Shown: positions 8,669 to 25,141 of the stretch, in pieces
Layout of the letters: the number at the start of each line of letters is the position of its first letter
Numbering within the stretch: position 1 is the stretch's first letter
Source: Sphingomonas sp. Leaf22
GTDB lineage: Bacteria > Pseudomonadota > Alphaproteobacteria > Sphingomonadales > Sphingomonadaceae
NCBI RefSeq assembly: GCF_001421715.1
Contig: NZ_LMKP01000044.1
Coordinates: 90,857 to 154,856, forward strand
Direction: 5' to 3'
DNA length: 64,000 nucleotides
Notes under the pieces: generated by a model
Told to the model about the DNA's origin: nothing
Databases searched by the model: none
The model's input: only the letters and a program-made list of their open reading frames with translations
Program-made: the position numbers and the translations under genes

Positions 8669-10081
8669 TCACGGGACCGTCACCGTCTGCACCGGCACGC
8701 CCTTCAGCTCCGGCAGTGCGCCCAGTTGCGGCTTCACTTTGACCAGATCGCCGACCACGACCAGCGTGAACTTGTCGAGCGGCAGGCTCTGCCGGATCGC
8801 GCTGCTGAACTGCGCGTCGCTGACCGCCATGGTCGCCGGGACATAGCGGTCGAGCCAGTCGGCCGGCAGGCCCAGCGCGTCGCGCGTCGCAAGTTGCCCG
8901 ATCAGCGAGGCGCTGTCCGAACTGCGCAATACGAACAGCCCGGCATTGTAGCTGCGCATACCGCCGGCTTCCTCGGCGCTCGGCGGGGTCGATTGCAGCG
9001 TCCGGATTTCGTGGAACACCTCCTTCAGCGACGCGCCGGTCACCGCGGTCGTCACATCGGCATCGAACGTCCAGCGGGCGTCGCCGGGGCGCTGGGCGAT
9101 GCCCGATCCGGGCGAATAGGTATAGCCTTTGTCCTCGCGGATATTGCGGGTGATCCGCGACGAGAAGCTGCCGCCGAGCAGCGCATTGGCGACGCGCAGC
9201 GGAATGTCGCCGTCGCTTCCCGCCAGCGGCGATGCCCAGTCGAGCCGGATCGTCGATTGCGGCGCATCCGGCCGGTCGACCAGCAACACACGGGGTCCCG
9301 CCGCGGCGGTCGGCACCAGCGACAGCCGTGCCGGCCCCTTCTGCCAATCGCCGAACGCCTGCTGCACAGCGGCCTTCACCTGCGCCGGATCGAACCGTCC
9401 CGCGACATACAGCCGCGCGCGCTGCGCACCGAAATTGGTGGCATAGAAGCGCTTCACCTGATCGAGCGTATAGCCGTTCAGCTGCGCAGGGGTCGGCAGG
9501 ATGCGACCATAGGGATGGTCGCCATAGGTCGCGCGGGCCAGCGCGTAGTCGGCGAGCATCCCCGGCTGCGCCAGCGACTGGGTCAGCGAGCGGGCGCTGT
9601 TCGCCTTGACACGATCGAACTCGCCGGCCGGAAAGGTCGGACGACGGGCGACGTCACCGATCAGCGCCACCGCCTGCGGTGCGAATTCGCTCAGGCCGCT
9701 CATGCTGATCGACGTGCCGGTATAGCCGACCCGCACGCCCAGATTGCCGCCCATGCCAGCGGCGGCGGTGGCAAGCGCCGCGGAATCGCGACTGCCCGCC
9801 CCTTCCTTCATCATGCTGCCGGCCAGATCGGCGAGCCACGGATCGCGCCCCTCCTCCAGATTGCCGGCATAGACCTGCAACACCATCGTGACCTTGGGCG
9901 CATTGCCATAGGGGATCAGCGTCACGCCCATGCCATTGGGCAGGGTATAGGTTTCCGAAGCCGGCACCATGAACGGCTTGGGAGCCCCGATCGGCGGCGC
10001 AGGGAGCGCCAGCGGCGGGGTTTGCGCGGCGAGCGGCGCGGCGATCAGCGCAAGGCCGGCGAGAAGGATCGAACGGCGCAT
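8669..10081 (-). CDS. M16 family peptidase-like protein, non-catalytic partner
   Basis: A 470-residue periplasmic or lipid-anchored M16 (pitrilysin/insulinase-like) protein. The signal peptide MRRSILLAGLALIAAPLAAQ sets the start at 10081, one base after the stop of the upstream M16 gene. It has both M16 halves but no HxxEH zinc motif: the matching place reads LADLAGSMMKEG. An R/Y pair typical of the inactive subunit is not certain by eye. Such genes usually sit beside an active M16 subunit, as here, and the two probably form a heterodimer like bacterial homologues of the mitochondrial processing peptidase. The substrate is unknown. Confidence 0.9.
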   Translation of the reverse strand: MRRSILLAGLALIAAPLAAQTPPLALPAPPIGAPKPFMVPASETYTLPNGMGVTLIPYGNAPKVTMVLQVYAGNLEEGRDPWLADLAGSMMKEGAGSRDSAALATAAAGMGGNLGVRVGYTGTSISMSGLSEFAPQAVALIGDVARRPTFPAGEFDRVKANSARSLTQSLAQPGMLADYALARATYGDHPYGRILPTPAQLNGYTLDQVKRFYATNFGAQRARLYVAGRFDPAQVKAAVQQAFGDWQKGPARLSLVPTAAAGPRVLLVDRPDAPQSTIRLDWASPLAGSDGDIPLRVANALLGGSFSSRITRNIREDKGYTYSPGSGIAQRPGDARWTFDADVTTAVTGASLKEVFHEIRTLQSTPPSAEEAGGMRSYNAGLFVLRSSDSASLIGQLATRDALGLPADWLDRYVPATMAVSDAQFSSAIRQSLPLDKFTLVVVGDLVKVKPQLGALPELKGVPVQTVTVP

Positions 10082-10082
10082 C

Positions 10083-11492
10083 TCACTTGCCTCCCTTGGC
10101 GGCATTGCCGGGCACGATGGTGTAGATCGAACGGTTGGTCGGGCGCAGATATTCCTGCGCCGTCTTCTGGATCAGCGCGGGGGTCACCTTGCCAAAGCCT
10201 GCTTCGATGCGGTTCACCGCCTGCGGATCATTGTCGAACAGCGCATAGACCGCCAGCAGATCGATCAGCCCGACGCGCGTGCCGCCATCGACCGACGAAT
10301 ACAGGTCGGAACGCAACTTGGTCCGTGCCCGATCGAGTTCGGCTTGCGTGACCGGGGTCGTCCGCAATTGCTCCATGACGCCGTCCACCGCCTGCCGGAT
10401 GTGCGCATCGCCGAATTGCGGATCGTGGGTGAAGTTGAACGCCCACAGCATCGGGCCGTTATAATTATACATGTTGCCGAGCGAGGCGTTGATGCCGCCC
10501 GACAGGTCGCCGGTGATGCCGGTTTCCGACACCAGCTTGCGCGACAGGCGGCTGTCGTCGCCCTGCACCAGCATCTGGTCGATCAGCCCCATCGCATACC
10601 ATTCGGGCGTGCCGCGCGGCGGCATGTGATAGCCCGCCGCCCAGCCGGGCTTGGGTGCCAGCGCGTCGACGCGGCTGCGGGTCTTTTCCGCGGTCTGGCG
10701 CGGTTCGGTCAGGTCGGGCAACTTCACCGGCGCACCCTTTTGCAGCGGCCCGAAATATTTGCGGACCATCGCCTCGGCCTGGGCATAGTCGATATCGCCC
10801 GCGACCACGAGCACCGCGTTGTTCGGGCGGTAGAAGGCGGAGTGGAACTGCTTCGCATCGGCGACGGTCGCCGCTTCGATCTCCTTCAGATCACCGTAGA
10901 AGTTATGGCTGTTATACCAGTTGGTGTTGGCCAGCATCGGCAGGTCGATCCACGGCCAGGTGCCATAGGGCTGGTTGAGGACGTTGACCTTCACCTCGTT
11001 GCCAACGACGCCCTGCTGGTTCTTCAGCACCGTGTCGTCGATGACCGGGCGGGCCATGCGATCGGCCTCCAGCCACAGGATACGCTCCAGCGCATTCGAA
11101 GGTGCGATCTCGAAATAATTGGTGAAGTCGAACCGGGTCGATCCGTTCAGCACGCCACCGGCATTGCTGATCGTGTTGATGAACACGCCCTTCGGCGCGT
11201 TCTGCGAACCCTGAAACATCAGATGCTCGAACAGGTGGGCGAAGCCGGTGCGTTCGCGCGGTTCGACGCGGAAGCCGATGCCGTAATAGACGCCGACCGT
11301 GACGGTCGGGGCCAGCGTGTCGCGCGACAGTACCACCTTCAACCCGTTGGGCAGCGTCAGGTAGCGCATGTCGATCGCCAGCCTTGCCGGCGCGGTGGCG
11401 GCGGGGCGCTGTTGCGCCGCCGATACGGTCGCCGTCACCGGCAGCGCGGCCAGCGCCGCCCCCAGCAACAGCCGCTTCATGATACGCGTCAT
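10083..11492 (-). CDS. M16 family zinc metallopeptidase, catalytic subunit
   Basis: A 469-residue protein with an N-terminal signal peptide ending near SAA at residue 26. The inverted zinc motif HLFEH is at residues 86-90 (His86 and His90 ligands, Glu89 base), with the third Glu ligand expected near GNEVKVN around 165. The C-terminal M16 domain follows. It is coupled to the non-catalytic M16 gene downstream (one-base gap), so the pair is an operon. Expected to act in the periplasm on short or unfolded peptides; substrate not inferable. Confidence 0.93.
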   Translation of the reverse strand: MTRIMKRLLLGAALAALPVTATVSAAQQRPAATAPARLAIDMRYLTLPNGLKVVLSRDTLAPTVTVGVYYGIGFRVEPRERTGFAHLFEHLMFQGSQNAPKGVFINTISNAGGVLNGSTRFDFTNYFEIAPSNALERILWLEADRMARPVIDDTVLKNQQGVVGNEVKVNVLNQPYGTWPWIDLPMLANTNWYNSHNFYGDLKEIEAATVADAKQFHSAFYRPNNAVLVVAGDIDYAQAEAMVRKYFGPLQKGAPVKLPDLTEPRQTAEKTRSRVDALAPKPGWAAGYHMPPRGTPEWYAMGLIDQMLVQGDDSRLSRKLVSETGITGDLSGGINASLGNMYNYNGPMLWAFNFTHDPQFGDAHIRQAVDGVMEQLRTTPVTQAELDRARTKLRSDLYSSVDGGTRVGLIDLLAVYALFDNDPQAVNRIEAGFGKVTPALIQKTAQEYLRPTNRSIYTIVPGNAAKGGK

Positions 11493-11510
11493 CGTTCCCC
11501 CTTTTGCTTA

Positions 11511-11741
11511 TCAGTCGTCGGTATCGTTTTCCTCAGCCGTTTCGGCGTGGATCAGAATGTCGCCGGGCTGGCATTCGAGCACGCGGCAAATCGCATCGAG
11601 CGTGGTGAACCGGATCGCCCGCGCCTTGCCGGTCTTCAGGATCGACAGGTTGGCGAGCGTGATATCGACCGCCTGCGCCAGTTCGGTGAGTGTCATGCGT
11701 CGGGCAAGCAACACTTCGTCGAGGCGGACCAGCACCGCCAT
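11511..11741 (-). CDS. XRE/Cro-type helix-turn-helix regulator
   Basis: A 76-residue single-domain DNA-binding protein. The helix-turn-helix runs from about residue 8 to 63: MTLTELAQAVDITLANLSIL is helices 2-3, then the family signature LDAICRVLECQPGDIL. It resembles the short YozG-type regulators. Its start overlaps the stop of the DUF2975 gene by one base (TGATG), so the two are translationally coupled. That pairing is common and suggests that this regulator controls its own membrane partner. It ends in an acidic tail. Confidence 0.9.
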   Translation of the reverse strand: MAVLVRLDEVLLARRMTLTELAQAVDITLANLSILKTGKARAIRFTTLDAICRVLECQPGDILIHAETAEENDTDD

Positions 11742-12262
11742 CAGACCGTCCCCTCCAGATCCTCGCGAAGCGCCGCACCCTCGGCAAACACCCGGGCCAG
11801 CACGAACGCGACCAGCACCGACAACCAGCCCCCGATCGACAAGGACGAGCCGTCCGGCCCGACCCCGATGCCATCGAAGCGCGGCAGGATCGCGAACAAC
11901 GGAATGTCGAGCAGCTGGATGGCGAGCAACGCCCAGCCGATCGCGCGCACCCGCCGGGCGTTGGGCGACGCGAACGTCTCCCCCGCCAGCACGGTGCGGA
12001 GGACGGCGATCAACCGCGAGAAGATGACATGAGCCGGCACCGACGCGACGACGCCGAGCAGCAACAGCGCACGGATGCCGCCGATCACGCGTTCGACATC
12101 GATCGCCGGATATTTGGCGGCCATCCGCGCGGCGAGCATGTCGTGCAACGGCAGGCTGGCGATGGCCGCCAGCAGAAAGACGATCGCAAAAAGAATATTG
12201 AGCGCGAGCAACAGCCGCAGCACGCCGAGGGTCAATCGCAATATCCGGTCCCGCCGCCCCAT
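11741..12262 (-). CDS. DUF2975 family membrane protein
   Basis: A 173-residue protein with four hydrophobic segments (about 10-36, 62-85, 105-125, 135-158). AGGAGGG five bases upstream sets the start at 12262. DUF2975 proteins are small inner-membrane proteins of unknown function that are very often encoded just before a YozG-like XRE regulator, exactly as here. The pair may be a membrane sensor plus repressor unit; that is inference. Confidence 0.85.
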   Translation of the reverse strand: MGRRDRILRLTLGVLRLLLALNILFAIVFLLAAIASLPLHDMLAARMAAKYPAIDVERVIGGIRALLLLGVVASVPAHVIFSRLIAVLRTVLAGETFASPNARRVRAIGWALLAIQLLDIPLFAILPRFDGIGVGPDGSSLSIGGWLSVLVAFVLARVFAEGAALREDLEGTV

Positions 12263-12327
12263 GCCGCCCTCCTGTCCCGTGCGGACGCTACCGGGTATAT
12301 CGATTATCGCCAAGGGCGATGGCGGCG

Positions 12328-13461
12328 TTATGTGCGCCGCACCTGTCCATAGAGCCGCACTTCCAGCCGATCGGTCATGCGGTCGCCGCGATCGGTGAAG
12401 ATCGGGGCGAGCTTGCCCTGCGGCGCGGCGGGACCGACCATGAACGCGGCGGTGGTGCGCGATTCGCGACCGTCCTCCCACCGATAACGCGCGTCGATCG
12501 CGATCATCGGCACGAAGAATGGCCGGTCCCGCGCGGTGACGATGTTCACCGCCACGCGCGGAAGGGTCATCGTCGCCTCCAGATGCCGCTGCTCGCCCGC
12601 ACCCAGCGCGAACGGGTCGAGCCCGCGCTTGCCGTCATTGGCGAAGAAATCGGCGATCGCGTCGTCCTGTCCGGCATGGGCGGTCAGCAGCATCGTCGCG
12701 ACGCTGACTTCGGTCACCGGCATCGAGGCGGGATTGCCGACGGTCAGGTCGAAATCGAGCAGGATGCGCTCGCCCTCGGTTCCGACGCGGATCGGGGCGA
12801 GCTGGAATTCGAGGAACGGCCCCGGCGTCGGCGCGGGCGCGGCGGGGGGTGGCGGGACGACCGGCGCGGGGGGCGGCGGCGCGGCGCGCGGCGGGGCGGC
12901 CGGGGGTGCCGGTTCGGGCGGCAGGACCGGGACCGGCGCGGCATCGTCGACCACCGCCGCCGATCCGCGCTGTCGCCGGGCGAACAGCAGGGCCACGCCG
13001 GTCGCGACCACGATCCCGCCGAGGAACCACAGCCACCATGGCAGCGAATCGCCGGTCGGTGCCGGAGCGGGTTCGGCGGCGGCGGGGGTCGGGAGCGGGT
13101 CGGGCGTGGGCGAGGCGAGCGGCGTCGTCAGCACCTGCGGCGCTGCATAGGTCGCCGCCGGGGTCGGCACCGCCGTGGGGACGGCGACCGGGGTCGAAGT
13201 TGGCGAAGGTGTCACGCGCGGACGTGGCGCGGCCGGGGTCGGCGTGGCGGTCGGGACCGGGGCGCGGGGGGCGCGCGGGGTCGGCGTCGGGCTGGGGCGC
13301 GGCGTCGGGGTTGCGGTCGGCGTCGAAGTTGGCACCGGGGTCGGCACGACCTGCGGCGTGATGTCGTAGATCGGGATCGATCCGCCGGGTTGCGCCTGCT
13401 GCGCGGCGGCGGGTACGGCAAGAGTCGCGAGGATCGCCGCGCACGAAAGCTGGAACTGCAT
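12328..13461 (-). CDS. Pro/Thr-rich single-pass membrane protein, function unknown
   Basis: A 377-residue protein. A signal peptide (residues 1-20, ending VPAAAQ) is followed by a low-complexity stretch of Pro-Thr repeats (about 35-130), one membrane segment WWLWFLGGIVVATGVALLFA (about 155-174), a second Pro/Ala-rich linker (about 185-225) and a C-terminal beta-rich domain (230-377) that I do not recognise. The latter contains IRVGTEGERILLDFDLTVGN and ends with QGKLAPIFTDRGDRM. The layout resembles a surface or periplasm-spanning protein with an intracellular globular domain, or the reverse. It is divergent from rpoB; the start at 13461 gives a proper signal peptide. Confidence 0.72.
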   Translation of the reverse strand: MQFQLSCAAILATLAVPAAAQQAQPGGSIPIYDITPQVVPTPVPTSTPTATPTPRPSPTPTPRAPRAPVPTATPTPAAPRPRVTPSPTSTPVAVPTAVPTPAATYAAPQVLTTPLASPTPDPLPTPAAAEPAPAPTGDSLPWWLWFLGGIVVATGVALLFARRQRGSAAVVDDAAPVPVLPPEPAPPAAPPRAAPPPPAPVVPPPPAAPAPTPGPFLEFQLAPIRVGTEGERILLDFDLTVGNPASMPVTEVSVATMLLTAHAGQDDAIADFFANDGKRGLDPFALGAGEQRHLEATMTLPRVAVNIVTARDRPFFVPMIAIDARYRWEDGRESRTTAAFMVGPAAPQGKLAPIFTDRGDRMTDRLEVRLYGQVRRT

Positions 13462-13566
13462 CGCCGCCCTGAACCGGGCTTTCCGCGCGAGCGTTAGCCC
13501 ATCCGGCCCCCGGTTGCGACGAAACGGGTTGGTTCCACGGCCAGTCGAACCGGCGGCTGGCCCGCG

Positions 13567-13595
13567 TTGACACACTCCGCCACCGCTTCTATATG
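13567..13595 (+). promoter_or_regulatory. Sigma-70-type promoter for rpoBC
   Basis: TTGACA at 13567-13572 and TATATG at 13590-13595 are separated by 17 bases. This is the best housekeeping promoter seen in the window. Transcription would begin near 13602, leaving a leader of about 185 bases before rpoB. The rest of 13462-13786 holds no gene. Together with the terminator behind rplL this makes rpoBC independent of rplJL. Confidence 0.75.
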
Positions 13596-13786
13596 GACGG
13601 CTTGCGACAGGACCGGGAAAGAATGCGTCGTCGCGCAACGCATTCCATGCATAGGCCCGTCGCCATTCCAGGACGCTCGATCAGCTGCGGCCCATCATGG
13701 GTGACGCGGCTTTCGTCGTCCCGATCGCACGCCAGCCCGGTGGCAACCGGGCACGAGATTTGACTGCAAGCGAGGCCCACGACTCC

Positions 13787-17932
<4,146 letters not shown>

Positions 17933-17942
17933 GCGACCAAAT

Positions 17943-18044
17943 CTCCCTCTCCCCGCTTGCGGGGAGAGGGCCGGGGAGAGGGGCAGTCCACTACCCTCTC
18001 CGCACTTCCCCTCTCCCAACCCTCTCCCCTGAAGGAGAGAGGGC
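17943..18044. repeat. GGGAGAGGG-type palindromic repeat in the rpoB-rpoC gap
   Basis: Two to three nested inverted repeats of CCCTCTCC/GGAGAGGG fill nearly the whole rpoB-rpoC spacer. Related copies are at 22418-22540 and 40528-40620. The rpoC binding site (GAGG, seven bases before its ATG) lies just beyond the right arm. In RNA the element would form strong hairpins without a T-run, so it may adjust the rpoB:rpoC ratio or RNA stability rather than terminate. Confidence 0.8.
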
Positions 18045-18058
18045 TATGAGGTAAGATC

Positions 18059-22339
<4,281 letters not shown>

Positions 22340-22367
22340 TCGTTCGGGTTTTCGTGAAACGAACGAG

Positions 22368-22402
22368 CCGCCGTCCGGGCAACCGGGCGGCGGTTTCGTT
22401 TT
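22368..22402 (+). terminator. Rho-independent terminator of rpoBC
   Basis: CCGCCGTCCGGG and CCGGGCGGCGG (one mismatch) form a long GC stem around a short loop, followed by TTTCGTTTT. It starts 28 bases after the rpoC stop codon. Confidence 0.9.
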
Positions 22403-22417
22403 GGGGGTACATGCCCC

Positions 22418-22540
22418 GCCCTCTCCCCTGGACAGGGGAGAGGGATAGCGGAGCTTGCCAGCCTGCTGGCTAGCGTAGCTTGGGAGAGGGGCGAAGCGAG
22501 CCGCCGGCTCGCGCGCGCTCCGCGCGCTTTCCCCTCTCCT
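22418..22540. repeat. GGGAGAGGG-type dispersed repeat downstream of rpoC
   Basis: CCCTCTCCCC...GGGGAGAGGG forms the left hairpin; a second GGGAGAGG/CCCTCTCC pair and a GCGCGCG-rich hairpin lie to the right. It is the same family as the rpoB-rpoC spacer. It directly abuts the compound element at 22553-22730, so the 530-base gap between rpoC and the next gene is almost wholly repeat DNA. Confidence 0.75.
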
Positions 22541-22552
22541 AGTTTCAACCAA

Positions 22553-22730
22553 GACCGATCGACATTCAGCTGTCAGGCCAGTGAACTTCTCCCCTCCCTG
22601 ACAAGGGAGGGGCTGGGGGTGGGTCGGTCCGGGGCTGGCGAGTCGCTCCCTCGCGAGCCAACCCACCCCCGACCCCTCCCTTGTCAGGGAGGGGAGAAGT
22701 TGAAAAACTTGCTGAAGGTCGATCGGCCCT
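22553..22730. repeat. Compound inverted-repeat element, copy 1 (MITE-like)
   Basis: An outer inverted repeat (left GACCGATCGACATTCAG at 22553; right arm at 22711-22730 ending GTCGATCGGCCCT) encloses an inner palindrome built on CTCCCCTCCCTGACAAGGG and its complement. The second copy at 31401-31580 has the same ends, the same inner arms and nearly the same length (178 and 180 bp) but a divergent middle. This is what one expects of a small non-coding mobile element. The inner part alone recurs at 59593-59702 and 62214-62314. Confidence 0.8.
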
Positions 22731-22870
22731 AGACCTATGCCGCGGCAAAGACTAAGTCTGCGCATCCCTCCCCCCTACCGGGGCGAGGGAAGGTTGCGGC
22801 CCGATCGCCGTCAAACCGCATTCCCCTTCTCCGCTTGCACCCCTACGCTGTCGGCCAAAGGGGGAAATTG

Positions 22871-23950
22871 ATGAAACGCATTCTGTCGACCTTGCTGCTG
22901 CTCGCAGCGCCTGCCACCGCCCAAAGCTATCGCCCCGATTTCGACCCGTCGGCGCATAAAGGTCCGCGCAACGGCCCGGTCAACGAGGTCGCGGTACTGG
23001 GGTCGACGCATCTGTCGCAATTGCCCGACCGGTTCCGCCCCGAAGCGCTCGGACCGTTGCTCGACCGGTTGGCGGCGTGGAAGCCGCAGGCGATCGCGAT
23101 CGAGGCGCTGTCGGGGGCACAATGCGATCAGTTGCGCCGCTATCCCTATCGCTATGCCGACATCGTTCCCGTTTATTGCTGGGACCCGGCCCCTGCCACG
23201 GCCGCGACCGGGCTCGACGTGCCGGCGGCGACCGCGGCCTATGAAGCGATGCTGGCGACGCTGCCCGCCCAGCCCGCACCGGCGGATCGGCGCAAGCTGG
23301 CGGCGCTGTTCCTCGCCGGTGGCGAGCAGGCGTCGGCGCTGGTCCAGTGGCTGCGGCTGCCGGCGGTCGAGCGCAAGGCGGGCGAGGGTCTGGACAAGAC
23401 GCTGGTCGCGCGGCTCACCACGCTGGAGACCAAGCGCGACGAAAGCCTGATGATCGCGGCACGGCTGGCCGCCCGGCTGGGGCTTCAGCGCGTCTATGCG
23501 ATGGACGATCATAGCGCCGACCGATCGGTGCCGAAGGCCGACGAGGCGGCCTATGGCAAGGCGATCCAGACCGCATGGGACAATCCGGCGACCAAGCGGC
23601 GGATGGCGGCGATCGACGTGATGCAGCGCGACCTTGCCACCGGGGCCGGCGTGTTGACGATGTATCGTGGCTTCAATGCGCCGGGCCAGGGGCAGGTCGC
23701 GTTCGACAGCGATTTCGGTGCGGCGTTGGAAGAGCCCTCCTCACCGCGGTTCGGACGGCAATATGTCGCATATTGGGAGGTGCGCAATCTGCGCATGGCG
23801 GCGAATATCCGCGACATGCTGGCCGAAATGCCGGGGCCGGGGATGCGCGCGCTGGTGGTCGTCGGCGCGTCGCACAAGCCGTATCTGGAGGCGTATCTGA
23901 ACCAGATGCACGACGTCCGGATCGTCGACATCCGCCCGATGCTGCGCTGA
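22871..23950 (+). CDS. DUF5694 (TraB/ChaN-like) exported protein
   Basis: A 359-residue protein whose start at 22871 gives a signal peptide (MKRILSTLLLLAAPATAQ). Conserved pieces are EVAVLGSTHLSQLP near the N terminus, PQAIAIEALSG around residue 75, RVYAMDDHSADR in the middle and ALVVVGASHKPYLEAYL near the end. The paired GSTH and GASHK motifs are typical of the TraB/ChaN/GumN-like fold. DUF5694 is the best fit by memory. The role is unknown; a periplasmic hydrolase-like fold is inferred. Confidence 0.75.
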   Translation: MKRILSTLLLLAAPATAQSYRPDFDPSAHKGPRNGPVNEVAVLGSTHLSQLPDRFRPEALGPLLDRLAAWKPQAIAIEALSGAQCDQLRRYPYRYADIVPVYCWDPAPATAATGLDVPAATAAYEAMLATLPAQPAPADRRKLAALFLAGGEQASALVQWLRLPAVERKAGEGLDKTLVARLTTLETKRDESLMIAARLAARLGLQRVYAMDDHSADRSVPKADEAAYGKAIQTAWDNPATKRRMAAIDVMQRDLATGAGVLTMYRGFNAPGQGQVAFDSDFGAALEEPSSPRFGRQYVAYWEVRNLRMAANIRDMLAEMPGPGMRALVVVGASHKPYLEAYLNQMHDVRIVDIRPMLR

Positions 23951-24011
23951 CGGAGCCGCGACCGGCGTCGATCGTTCCGATCGTGACACAGAACCATCCG
24001 GGGATGCGACC

Positions 24012-24791
24012 ATGGCCAAGGACGACGCGACCGCCGACACGCTGGCCGACAACGTCGACGACGCCCTGCTCGCCAAGACCCGCCCGCCGGTCGGCGCGAT
24101 GCTGTTGCTCGGCATCGCGGCGGGGGCGCAGATCGCCTTCGGCGCGATCGGCTATCTGGTGGCGCAGGCCGGGGCGACAGCGGGCGGTGCGACGCAGTTG
24201 CTGTCGGGTGTCGCCTTCTCGGTCGGGCTGATGCTGGTGATGGTGACCGGCACGCAATTGTTCACCGGCAACACGATGCTGGTCCTGCCCGCCGCGCAGG
24301 ACCGGTTGGGGATTGGCGAGACGGTGCGCGACTGGGCGATCGTGTGGGTCGCGAACCTGATCGGCAGCCTGGCGATCGCCGCGCTGTTCGTCGCGTCGGG
24401 CGCGCCGCACGCAATCGACGGCGCGGTCGCACAGGCGGCGCTGAAGACCGCCGATGCCAAGCTGGCCAAGGACGGGGTGGAACTGCTCGCGTCGGGCGTG
24501 CTCGCCAACATGCTGGTCTGCCTCGCGGTCTGGATGGCGACCGGCGCGCAGTCGGTGGCGGGCAAGATCGTCGGCGTCATCGGGCCGGTCGCGCTGTTCG
24601 TCGCGGCAGGGTTCGAACATTCGGTCGCGAACATGACGCTGCTGCCGATCGCGTGGGCCATCGATCCGGCGGCGGTGCCGGCGACCGCGATGGCGGGCAA
24701 TCTGTTGCTGGCGACGGCGGGAAATATCGTCGGCGGGTCGCTGGTCGCGATCGTGCTGGCAGCGGGGCATCGCACGCTGAACACCGCATAG
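24012..24791 (+). CDS. Formate/nitrite transporter (FNT) family channel
   Basis: A 259-residue inner-membrane channel with six hydrophobic helices. FNT landmarks are TGTQLFTGNTM (about 77-87), ANLIGSLAIA (about 114-123), LASGVLANMLVCLAVWMA (about 158-175) and GFEHSVANM (about 200-208), which carries the central His of the pore. FNT pentamers move formate, nitrite, hydrosulfide or similar small anions; substrate cannot be decided. GGGATG precedes the ATG. No formate or nitrite enzyme is adjacent. Confidence 0.9.
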   Translation: MAKDDATADTLADNVDDALLAKTRPPVGAMLLLGIAAGAQIAFGAIGYLVAQAGATAGGATQLLSGVAFSVGLMLVMVTGTQLFTGNTMLVLPAAQDRLGIGETVRDWAIVWVANLIGSLAIAALFVASGAPHAIDGAVAQAALKTADAKLAKDGVELLASGVLANMLVCLAVWMATGAQSVAGKIVGVIGPVALFVAAGFEHSVANMTLLPIAWAIDPAAVPATAMAGNLLLATAGNIVGGSLVAIVLAAGHRTLNTA

Positions 24792-24946
24792 GGCGGATAT
24801 GAGAGAGGCCGCCGGGGTCTCTCGACACCCGACGACCTCAAGCATGGTCAGCGGCCGGAAGTTCCAGCCCGGGAGACCATGCGAGCCGCATTCATGGCGC
24901 CACGGCGTTGACTGAGGGAGAATACCCCCCGCACGTGGCCCACGCT

Positions 24947-25003
24947 TTAGCGGCGCGTCTCCCGAACGAACTGAACCGAACCCACTGCTGAACCATGAGA
25001 CAT
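24947..25003 (-). CDS. Tiny 18-codon reading frame with a perfect extended Shine-Dalgarno
   Basis: On the minus strand AAAGGAGGTGATCC (25006-25019) lies two bases before ATG 25003. It is complementary to the whole 3' tail of 16S rRNA, the strongest possible binding site. The frame encodes MSHGSAVGSVQFVRETRR and stops at 24947. The codons (GGT, TCA, GCA, GTT) are less GC-biased than in neighbouring genes. The rest of the 350-base gap 24792-25141 has no other gene. It could be a regulatory leader peptide or a small protein. Read on the plus strand, the same bases are an anti-Shine-Dalgarno and could belong to a regulatory RNA. I do not recognise a family. Confidence 0.45.
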   Translation of the reverse strand: MSHGSAVGSVQFVRETRR

Positions 25004-25084
25004 CGGATCACCTCCTTTCGCTAGTTAAAGCCGTTACGCCCCGAACGGTGGCGCACACGGAATCTGGGGCATCTCGCCGCTGCG

Positions 25085-25097
25085 TACAAGACTTGTA
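25085..25097 (-). promoter_or_regulatory. 13-bp palindrome upstream of the tiny reading frame
   Basis: TACAAGACTTGTA is a perfect inverted repeat (TACAAG/CTTGTA with one central base) about 80 bases upstream of the 18-codon frame on the minus strand. It looks like a dimeric repressor operator or part of a promoter. It also lies only 45 bases beyond the stop of the upstream lipoprotein gene. Confidence 0.35.
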
Positions 25098-25141
25098 TTG
25101 CACGATGTTTCCGCCATAGTTCGCGCCCTGCCGACGCAGAC

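Noticed and set aside
13240..13400. Direct DNA repeat of GGCGTCGGGGT-type units
   Set aside because: It encodes the Pro-Thr low-complexity part of the membrane protein at 12328-13461, not an independent repeat element.
17943..18044. CRISPR-like array in the rpoB-rpoC spacer
   Set aside because: The repeats are inverted, imperfect and without uniform spacers; it is a palindromic dispersed repeat.
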